From Luteibacter yeojuensis (lineage in GTDB: Bacteria; Pseudomonadota; Gammaproteobacteria; Xanthomonadales; Rhodanobacteraceae), in NCBI RefSeq assembly GCF_011742875.1, contig NZ_JAAQTL010000001.1, positions 1,798,001 through 1,862,000 of the forward strand: 64,000 nt of DNA. Reading direction: 5' to 3'. The notes under the pieces were generated by a model, which saw only the letters and a list, made by a program, of their open reading frames with translations, made no database searches and was not told the origin of the DNA. How positions within the stretch are numbered: the first letter of the stretch is position 1; each line of letters starts with the position of its first letter. Made by a program: the position numbers and the translations under genes. Below, piece after piece: positions 32,861-38,990 of the stretch.

Positions 32861-32945
32861 TGTAGGAGCCGCTATAGCGGCGAGAAGCCAGCGAAGCGAT
32901 GAAGCGGCCGGGCAGGATTCCCTCGCCGCTATAGCGGCTCCTGCA
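32861..32945. repeat. REP/BIME-like inverted repeat, copy 7
   Basis: Facing arms between convergent genes. The right arm forms the last codons and the TAG stop of the Nudix/ThiE gene on the minus strand. Confidence 0.9.
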
Positions 32946-33867
32946 CGAAGCCCCGGATGGCTGAAACGCCTTGGCCTGCGTGCAACCTGGCCTCCGCCAC
33001 GTCGCCGGGGCCGAGGCCGCCCAAGGCGTACACGGGCAGCGAGGCCGCTTCCGCCATGCGCCCGAAGCGCGGCCAACCCAGCGGCTCGGCATCCGGATGG
33101 CTTGCCGTCGCCACAACCGGTGACAATGTCGCGAAATCGCACCCGAGGCGGGATGTCCGTTCCAGCTCCCTGGCGTCGTGGCAGGAGGCTCCGACCGCGA
33201 GGGAAAGCGGCAGCGGTCGCGCGGCGAGTTCGCCAAGCTGCGCCGACGACAGGTGCACGCCCATCCCCAGCGCCAGCGCCCCTTCGATATCGCGGCTCAG
33301 CAGCAGCCGGGCGCCGACCCGGCCAACCTCGGGCAGGACCTGCGCGGCCACGGCGCGAACGGTCTCCTTCGGCAGGCCCGGAAGCCGCAATTGCAGCAGC
33401 CGCTCGCCCCGTGCCAGTGCCGCCAGCACCCACGCGGCGGCCTCTTCCGGCGACGCGTCCGCGGGGCTTATCGGGTAATGCCATGGAAGACGCAGCGCGG
33501 CCAGGATGGGCCGGTCGGCCGGGGCGAGCAGGCCCGGATCGATGGAGGCGGGCGCGTGCCATGCGATCGCGGCGGCATCCAGCGCGGCGGGCTCGCCTGT
33601 CCAGGCACGGACGACCAGGGCCTCCAGCAGCATGTCCCGCTCGCCGTAGCGCCAGGGCACGCGGATCAAGGCTTCGAAGGAAGCCGGATCGACCGCGATG
33701 CCGAGTTCCTCGTCCAGTTCGCGCGCGAGCGCCGTCACCGCGGTCTCGCCGGGTTCGAGCTTGCCGCCCGGAAACTCCCACATGCCGGCCAGGTGCTTAC
33801 CGGCCGGGCGTTGCGCGATGAGGATTCGTCCGCTGTCGTCGACGAGGACGCCAGCGACCACGTGCAT
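32929..33867 (-). CDS. mutT: Nudix hydrolase (MutT type) fused to a ThiE-like domain
   Basis: 312 residues. Residues 1-130 are a MutT-like Nudix domain with a complete Nudix box starting GGKLEPGETAV and ending RELDEELGI; it would hydrolyse oxidised nucleotides such as 8-oxo-dGTP. Residues about 135-312 resemble a thiamine-phosphate synthase barrel (LQLRLPGL, YALGGLGPGDV), an arrangement known from gammaproteobacterial MutT relatives, where the second domain is of unproven activity. The start overlaps the folA stop by one base (TGATG). The last residues QEPL and the stop come from a REP arm. Confidence 0.9.
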   Translation of the reverse strand: MHVVAGVLVDDSGRILIAQRPAGKHLAGMWEFPGGKLEPGETAVTALARELDEELGIAVDPASFEALIRVPWRYGERDMLLEALVVRAWTGEPAALDAAAIAWHAPASIDPGLLAPADRPILAALRLPWHYPISPADASPEEAAAWVLAALARGERLLQLRLPGLPKETVRAVAAQVLPEVGRVGARLLLSRDIEGALALGMGVHLSSAQLGELAARPLPLSLAVGASCHDARELERTSRLGCDFATLSPVVATASHPDAEPLGWPRFGRMAEAASLPVYALGGLGPGDVAEARLHAGQGVSAIRGFVQEPL

Positions 33868-34382
33868 CAACGATGCCGGTGCCGATCGTGGTCGGGCGCC
33901 TTCCGGACGTACTCGACCATGTCGAAGGCATACGGGTGGTCCGCATCCTTCTTGTGGCTTACGCGGGAGACTTCGTCCCAGTCCTTGAAGTCGATGCCCG
34001 GGAAGAACACATCGGCGCCTTCGACGGCCGCGAACACCCAGGTGAGATAGAGAGTGCTGGCCAGGGGAAGGGCCTCCCGGAACACCTCGCCGCCGCCGAT
34101 CACCATCAGCCCGGTATGCCCACAGCTGGCCTGCGCCTCCTGGATGGAGCGCACCGTGATCTGTCCGGCATACGGCGCCTCGCCCTTGCGCGTCAGCACG
34201 TAATTCTCGCGGTCGGGCAACGGCTTGCCGATCGACTCGGCCGTTTTCCGGCCCATCAGCACGGCCCTGTCCTTGGTGAGCTTCTTGAAGTACTTCAGAT
34301 CGTCCGGAAGATGCCAGGGCAGGCCGCCCTTTTTGCCGATGGCAAAGTTTTCGTCGAGCGCGGCAACCAGGTGAACAGCCAT
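33867..34382 (-). CDS. folA: Dihydrofolate reductase
   Basis: 171 residues, normal length. Reduces dihydrofolate to tetrahydrofolate with NADPH. Motifs are LVAALDENFAIGKKGGLPWHLPDDL in two adjoining blocks, with the active-site Asp in LPDDLKYF (near residue 27), GRKTAESIG and VIGGGEVF. It heads a two-gene unit with the Nudix/ThiE fusion and is divergent from the epoxide hydrolase-like gene. thyA, its metabolic partner, lies at 44489. Confidence 0.96.
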   Translation of the reverse strand: MAVHLVAALDENFAIGKKGGLPWHLPDDLKYFKKLTKDRAVLMGRKTAESIGKPLPDRENYVLTRKGEAPYAGQITVRSIQEAQASCGHTGLMVIGGGEVFREALPLASTLYLTWVFAAVEGADVFFPGIDFKDWDEVSRVSHKKDADHPYAFDMVEYVRKAPDHDRHRHR

Positions 34383-34449
34383 GGAACGTCCTTACGCGGT
34401 GAGTTGTAACGGTCGGGCTCGCGGCCCTGCGAGGCAGATAGTAGTCCTC

Positions 34450-34485
34450 TGCGTCTTGGGGCGAAACCATATCCTCCAAGACGCA
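34450..34485. promoter_or_regulatory. Long inverted repeat in the folA / epoxide hydrolase intergenic region
   Basis: TGCGTCTTGG (34450-34459) and CCAAGACGCA (34476-34485) are perfect 10-bp arms with a 16-bp spacer, in a 161-bp divergent promoter region. It could be an operator or an RNA hairpin; a short T-run follows on the plus strand. Confidence 0.5.
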
Positions 34486-34543
34486 CCCGGGTTTTTCATG
34501 GATGAATGAAGGGGCCGGCGCGCGCCGAAGCGAGGGCAACGTC

Positions 34544-35902
34544 ATGTCCGCAGACTCCAGGTCGGCCCCACTACGGGCTTTCCTCGTCGTTTTCATACTG
34601 GGCGCGACCCAGTTCGCCGTTATTCCTCCGCTGCGCGCGGGCCAGGCATCGGCGTCCGGAAGCAAGGCGGCCGTGACGGGTGCCGTGAAGGCCGCGGCGA
34701 GGACCGCCGCCCCTTCGAAGGACGACACCTCGATACGCGAATTCCCGAAAGTCCACGTCTCCGACGACGAGCTCGCCGACCTCCGCCGCCGCATCGCCGC
34801 CACACGATGGCCCGACAAGGAAACGGTGGACGACACCTCGCAGGGTGTGCGGCTGGACACCATGCGCAAGCTCGCGACGTACTGGCAGTCCGATTACGAC
34901 TGGCGCAAGTTCGAGGCAAGGCTCAACGCGCTGCCGCAATTCGTGACCACGATCGACGGCGTGGACATCCACTTCATCCATGTGCGCTCGAAGAACAAGA
35001 ACGCCCTGCCCGTCATCATCACTCACGGATGGCCCGGCTCCATCGTCGAGCAGATGAAGGTCATCGGGCCGCTGACCGATCCGGTCGCGCACGGTGGCAA
35101 GGCTGCGGACGCATTCGACGTCGTGATCCCCTCTCTTCCGGGTTATGGCTACTCGGGCAAGCCGACCGGCACCGGCTGGGACCCTCAGCACATCGCACGG
35201 GCGTGGATCGAACTGATGAAGCGGCTCGGCTACAAGCGCTACGTCGCGCAGGGCGGCGACTGGGGCGATGCCGTGTCCGAACAGATGGCCGTGATCGCTC
35301 CGCCGGAACTGCTGGCCATCCATACCAACATGGCGGCCACGGTGCCCGACGACATCGCCAAGGCATTGGCCGCGGGTGGTCCGCCGCCCGCGGGCCTCTC
35401 CGCCGAGGAGCGAGGCGCTTACGAGCAGCTGGACTTCTTCTACAAGCATGGCTTGGGATATGCCCAGGAAATGACCAACAAGCCGCAGACGCTCTACGCG
35501 CTGGAAGACTCGCCGATCGGGCTCGCCGCATGGATGCTCGACCACGACATCCGCAGCTACGAACTCATCGCACGCGTGTTCGACGGGCAGAAAGAAGGGC
35601 TCTCGCGCGACGACATCCTCGACAACGTGACGCTTTATTGGCTGACGAAGACGGCGGTGTCTTCCGCGCGACTCTACTGGGAGAACAAGCTGCCGTTCTT
35701 CGAGCCGAAACACCTGAAGATCCCCGTCGCCGTGAGCGTGTTCCCCGACGAGATCTACGCCGCGCCGAAGCGTTGGGCGGAACAGGCATTCCCGAAGCTC
35801 ATCCACTACAACCGGCTTCCCAAAGGCGGTCACTTCGCCGCGTGGGAGCAGCCGGACGAGTTCGTGAGCGAGCTTCGCGCCTCGTTCAAGTCGGTGCGTT
35901 GA
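34544..35902 (+). CDS. Epoxide hydrolase-family alpha/beta hydrolase, exported
   Basis: 452 residues from the ATG at 34544; an ATG at 34502 adds 14 residues. An N-terminal hydrophobic segment (RAFLVVFILGATQFAVI) suggests export or membrane anchoring. It is followed by the epoxide hydrolase N-terminal domain (DDELADLRRRIAATRWPD) and an alpha/beta hydrolase core with HGWPGS (oxyanion hole), GGDWGD (nucleophile Asp), FPDE (acid) and KGGHFAAWE (His). Epoxide opening is the family reaction; the natural substrate is unknown. It is divergent from folA. Confidence 0.88.
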   Translation: MSADSRSAPLRAFLVVFILGATQFAVIPPLRAGQASASGSKAAVTGAVKAAARTAAPSKDDTSIREFPKVHVSDDELADLRRRIAATRWPDKETVDDTSQGVRLDTMRKLATYWQSDYDWRKFEARLNALPQFVTTIDGVDIHFIHVRSKNKNALPVIITHGWPGSIVEQMKVIGPLTDPVAHGGKAADAFDVVIPSLPGYGYSGKPTGTGWDPQHIARAWIELMKRLGYKRYVAQGGDWGDAVSEQMAVIAPPELLAIHTNMAATVPDDIAKALAAGGPPPAGLSAEERGAYEQLDFFYKHGLGYAQEMTNKPQTLYALEDSPIGLAAWMLDHDIRSYELIARVFDGQKEGLSRDDILDNVTLYWLTKTAVSSARLYWENKLPFFEPKHLKIPVAVSVFPDEIYAAPKRWAEQAFPKLIHYNRLPKGGHFAAWEQPDEFVSELRASFKSVR

Positions 35903-35950
35903 GTACCACGTCGCTCGACTCGCTATTCGTGTGGGAAACGCCTGCCTGCA

Positions 35951-36433
35951 TCAGGCGTCGCTTTGCTTGCCCGAGTGCGCTGTGATGGGTTTTTCCGGCG
36001 TGGGACGCGCCATCGCACGGCCGAAGACGCCGACGGCACGGGCCAGGGGTGCCAGGGTTTGCCACAACTCGTCGTCGTTGAGGAGCCGGTAGACGCCACG
36101 CACGCCAGGGGCGGCGTCGCCCGCTTCGTGCGGCGCGGACTCCAGCGCTCGCGCGGCTTCGCGAAGCGCTTCCGCGAACTTATAGACCGCTCCTGGCGGA
36201 ACCTTCCCCAGCACCATCGCCAGGGCCGAGAGGTTCTGCATGAGGTTGCGGGCGCCTTCGGTCTCGAGCCCTTTCACGACGATGGCCGCGATGTCCTGGT
36301 TCGCCGCCACCGCGTCGTTCGCAAGCCGGAGCACACCGTGTCGATGCAGCGTTTCCACGAGCCGGTCCAGCTCCTCGCGTGCCGTGGCCTGCGTGCGGAC
36401 AGGGGTAGGTTTGAAGTCGAGGGGCTCGGCCAT
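35951..36433 (-). CDS. DUF1641-family protein, orphaned from a formate dehydrogenase operon
   Basis: 160 residues, helical, starting MAEPLDFKPTPVRTQ. The pattern LDRLVETLHRHGVLRLANDAV and the later NLMQNLSALAMVLGKVPPGAVYKF fit DUF1641, a family usually encoded next to formate dehydrogenase alpha subunits (as yrhD by yrhE in Bacillus). Its ATG overlaps the stop of the upstream fragment (TGATG), so the two were once co-translated. Since the partner is now a stump, this gene has probably lost its context. Confidence 0.8.
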   Translation of the reverse strand: MAEPLDFKPTPVRTQATAREELDRLVETLHRHGVLRLANDAVAANQDIAAIVVKGLETEGARNLMQNLSALAMVLGKVPPGAVYKFAEALREAARALESAPHEAGDAAPGVRGVYRLLNDDELWQTLAPLARAVGVFGRAMARPTPEKPITAHSGKQSDA

Positions 36434-36693
36434 CACAGCGTCTCCGGGTGTTCGATGTGCCGCGGCGGATCTTCGTACTCCTGGCGCTCCCACTTCGCGC
36501 GGGCATCGGGCCCCGCATTGGGCGTGCGCCGCCCGTAGCGGAAATTACGGTACGGCAAGGCGGGCTCGCCTTTCGGCCGCGGGAGTTTCTCGATGCGTAC
36601 CGCCAGTTCCTTGTATCCCGGCGTATTGACGTCAGGATCGTGGTGCTCGCCGGTCAGCGCGTTCACGCCCGGCTTGGAATGATGGATGGGCAC
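36433..36693 (-). pseudogene. C-terminal fragment of a molybdopterin oxidoreductase (probable formate dehydrogenase alpha)
   Basis: Only 86 residues remain open. The segment KPGVNALTGEHHDPDVNTP followed by YKELAVRIEKL resembles the extreme C-terminus of formate dehydrogenase-type molybdopterin subunits, which normally exceed 700 residues. The Mo, 4Fe-4S and catalytic regions are absent. It keeps overlap with the DUF1641 gene downstream. The break lies at about 36690, exactly where a cytochrome oxidase fragment begins on the other strand. The assignment rests on memory of family tails and on the DUF1641 neighbour. Confidence 0.65.
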
Positions 36694-36695
36694 GC

Positions 36696-36899
36696 ATCCA
36701 CCTCGGCACCTGGAATACCGTCGCGGGGCCGGCCATCGCCGCGGCGAAGACGTCCATGGTTCTGTTCTTCTTCATGAAGCTGCGCAAGAGCAGACCTGCC
36801 GTACGTTTCCCGGCCTGCATCGGCCTTGCGTGGCTGGCGATCACGGTCACGCTGACGCTGGCGGAGTTCTTGATGCGGTTTCCCGTCATGGTTCGCTGA
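36696..36899 (+). pseudogene. C-terminal fragment of cytochrome oxidase subunit IV (COX4_pro type)
   Basis: A 67-codon open stretch without a start codon. It reads HLGTWNTVAGPAIAAAKTSM, then VLFFFMKLRKS, ACIGLAWLAITVTLTLAEF and a stop. This matches the last two membrane helices of prokaryotic oxidase subunit IV, including the conserved HLGxWN and AKxxxVxxFFM patterns. The N-terminal helix, start codon and any other oxidase genes are missing. It starts within a few bases of the formate dehydrogenase stump and points away from it. Confidence 0.7.
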
Positions 36900-36946
36900 T
36901 ACTCACACCGTCGTCCGGCGAAGGCGGAGAACCGGCGACTTGCCGT

Positions 36947-37099
36947 TCAGCTACCAAATCGCTCCGCAATTAAACGCGCCAACAAAGCGCATCCTATCGC
37001 TAGGACGAGCACAATAGGCCCTCCCAAGTGCTTCTGCATGAAGCCTTGAAAGAAGACAAATGGCACAAGGATCAACGTGTAGATCCATATCTTTCTCAT
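36947..37099 (-). CDS. 50-residue membrane protein, candidate immunity protein of the displaced RHS end
   Basis: Begins MRKIWIYTLILVPFVFFQGF, continues through a short polar loop (MQKHLGGP) into a second hydrophobic stretch (IVLVLAIGCALLARLI) and ends AERFGS: two transmembrane segments in 50 residues. The ATG overlaps the TGA of the RHS C-terminal gene by one base. Immunity genes of RHS/CDI toxins sit in this position. The base composition is AT-richer than the chromosome average. No family is recognised; the function is inferred from position only. Confidence 0.6.
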   Translation of the reverse strand: MRKIWIYTLILVPFVFFQGFMQKHLGGPIVLVLAIGCALLARLIAERFGS

Positions 37100-38583
37100 C
37101 AAGGGCATCCACACTCGTCGATGTCGAATCCATTCGTCACTACATTTCCGGCCGCTTTCACTCCTTGCAACCCAAGCTGTGGAATTAAGACGTCACCAAC
37201 CTTAGTCTTATGAGTTGACATGCGCCCCTGAATCTTGATGAGCCGGTTTGCGGTCCTGGCTCGCTCAAGCTGATTACTCAACGTGGACATGGCGCGGCTC
37301 GATGTCCAGGCTCGCCTACCGACAGCAACCCACCCAGGAGCAATCGCACCGATACTGGCGGATATGCCGACACTCGCCCAGTTGTAGTTTCTAGCGTTTA
37401 GCACACCGCATCCGCTTCTATAGTTTTGAAATGCTTGAATCGCGAGATCCAGAACCGCGCTTACGCCAGCGCCTACAACTCCAAATTCTCCCGTTGGATC
37501 GACATATCTTAAAGGTGAACCGTTCGCATACAGATACGGATTGACTCCACCCGCCAAGCCAATCGGATCGACCTGGATATACCGCCCCGCATCCGGATCG
37601 TAATCACGCCGGTAGTTGTAGTGCAGACCTGTCACCGCGTCGTAACGCTGTCCCGGGAAACGCAGATCGAAGACGAAACGCGCACCGTCGCCGTCCGGGT
37701 CCTCGTCGGGCGGTGCCGTACCAAACGGATCGTCACTCGGCCGCCAGCGCCAGACGGTTGCGTTGCGTGCTGGATCGATCACCGCACGCGGCGTGCCCAG
37801 GTGATCGGGCTCGACGTAATAGACCTTCGTGCCTTCGACCAGCCCCACGAGGTAGTCACCCATCCAGACGGCCTGACGCGTCACCTTGCCGCTGGTGTCG
37901 TAGTCGGCCAACCAGCGGCCCTGCTCGTCATAGAGCCACAGCTCGGCCGACTTACCGGTTTCCGTCCGCGCGATGCGCTGCCCATCCGCGTCGTAGCCGT
38001 ACGTCACCAGCACGCGGCCTTGCTCGCTTGCCGAAGCCAAGCGGCCGGCGTCGTCGTAAGTCAGGGTCGCATCACCGATACCGATCGTATTGCCGGCGGC
38101 ATCGTAGCGGCGGGCCTTGCCGTCCGCCGTGGTCAGGCGATGGCTGGCCGGATCGTAGAGGTACGTCTGCCTTACCCCGCCGGCCGTCATCGCCGTGCGG
38201 TCACCGGTGTTGGTGTACTCGAAGCTGCGCAGAGGGCTGCCGCTGCTGAAGTCCTTCACCGTATCCAGATAGCCCAGCCCATCGTGACCAAGCGTGAAGC
38301 CGTACCAGCGCCCGAACTGCGAGGCGATTTCTCCGCCCGGGGTGTAGCCCAGCACATAGAGCGAATTGGCCGGATCGATGCTGCCCCAGGACGTCACCCG
38401 CCCACTTTTGTCGCGCGCCGCGCGCAGTTCGCCGCCGTTGCCATAACGCCAGCTTTCGATGAGATCGAAGGGACGGTAGGCGACCGAGCTGACGAGGTCG
38501 GTCCACGTCCCGCCGGCCGGGGTGGCAATCACGCCGGCCAGGGAACCGTCAGCGTCGTAGCGGTAGCAAGCAGTCCGCCTCAC
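37099..38583 (-). CDS. Displaced RHS core tip with alternative C-terminal toxin domain (orphan cassette)
   Basis: 494 residues starting at a GTG that overlaps the previous stop. Residues about 7-365 are the last part of an RHS core (YD repeats, then the core-associated RYDAVTGLHYNYRRDYDP and DPIGLAGGVNPYLY, ending DPTG) and are almost identical to the end of the RHS protein at 38987. Residues 366-494 differ completely: EFGVVGAGVSAVLDLA, then a soluble, Arg/Lys-containing part ending DIDECGCP. It has no signal peptide or N-terminal delivery region. It is probably a silent or recombining cassette, although translation from the GTG is possible. Toxin activity is not recognised. Confidence 0.85.
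   Translation of the reverse strand: MRRTACYRYDADGSLAGVIATPAGGTWTDLVSSVAYRPFDLIESWRYGNGGELRAARDKSGRVTSWGSIDPANSLYVLGYTPGGEIASQFGRWYGFTLGHDGLGYLDTVKDFSSGSPLRSFEYTNTGDRTAMTAGGVRQTYLYDPASHRLTTADGKARRYDAAGNTIGIGDATLTYDDAGRLASASEQGRVLVTYGYDADGQRIARTETGKSAELWLYDEQGRWLADYDTSGKVTRQAVWMGDYLVGLVEGTKVYYVEPDHLGTPRAVIDPARNATVWRWRPSDDPFGTAPPDEDPDGDGARFVFDLRFPGQRYDAVTGLHYNYRRDYDPDAGRYIQVDPIGLAGGVNPYLYANGSPLRYVDPTGEFGVVGAGVSAVLDLAIQAFQNYRSGCGVLNARNYNWASVGISASIGAIAPGWVAVGRRAWTSSRAMSTLSNQLERARTANRLIKIQGRMSTHKTKVGDVLIPQLGLQGVKAAGNVVTNGFDIDECGCP
37540..38566 (-). repeat. RHS core duplication, copy A (pairs with 39584-40610)
   Basis: About 1 kb aligns with copy B at a constant offset of 2044 bp, with only scattered base differences in the middle (for example near 37645, 37791 and 38107). 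Divergence is greatest at both ends, where the unique sequences begin. Confidence 0.92.
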
Positions 38584-38990
38584 TTTCCGAGAAGGTCTAT
38601 AAGCCGTTTAATGTCCTCACGTGAGAACGGCTTAAGGTTGATGACCATTAGCGGCTTTTGGCGAGTATCAGTAAATATTCTTAAGCCCACCGTGGGATCG
38701 AGAGGTTTTTTTGCGTAGCTCACATCGAACTTTGAGATGTCGCAGAGCGCGACGTGTCGAGTGGTAAAAATGCCTCGGTATGAAAGTGTCGTTTCGTTCC
38801 AGCTAATTCGGTAGCGAAAGACTGTGGCAAATAGGCATAGACCATAGAACAAAACGGCGAGCACCTTCAGCTGGCCGAGCCACAGAAAGTACATACTCGG
38901 GATAATAAAAACGGAAGCCATAATGCCGAAAATGGCAATGGCGCTCCTACAAGAGCGAATTACAGCAGTGTCGCCATCAACTATTTTCAC
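38580..38990 (-). CDS. Two-helix membrane protein with PH-like domain, candidate RHS immunity protein
   Basis: 136 residues from a GTG that overlaps the RHS stop (GTGA). Two transmembrane segments near residues 14-36 (AIAIFGIMASVFIIPSMYF) and 40-58 (QLKVLAVLFYGLCLFATVF) are followed by a soluble beta-rich domain (RISWNETTLSYRGIFTTRHV, ending in a helix DIKRLIDLLGK) that looks like a bacterial PH/DUF304-type domain. Base composition is AT-rich relative to the surroundings. Its position right after the toxin C-terminus makes it the likely cognate immunity protein of the full-length RHS. Its own stop overlaps the start of the displaced cassette. Confidence 0.65.
   Translation of the reverse strand: MKIVDGDTAVIRSCRSAIAIFGIMASVFIIPSMYFLWLGQLKVLAVLFYGLCLFATVFRYRISWNETTLSYRGIFTTRHVALCDISKFDVSYAKKPLDPTVGLRIFTDTRQKPLMVINLKPFSREDIKRLIDLLGK

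Noticed and set aside
36686..36973. Plus-strand frame of 95 codons over the oxidase fragment
   Set aside because: Its translation is random; the neighbouring frame (36696-36899) gives the clear subunit IV helices.
36951..37133. 60-codon minus-strand frame beginning MDSTSTSVDAL
   Set aside because: It overlaps the end of the RHS cassette in another frame; the adjacent 50-codon frame has a coupled start and clear membrane helices.
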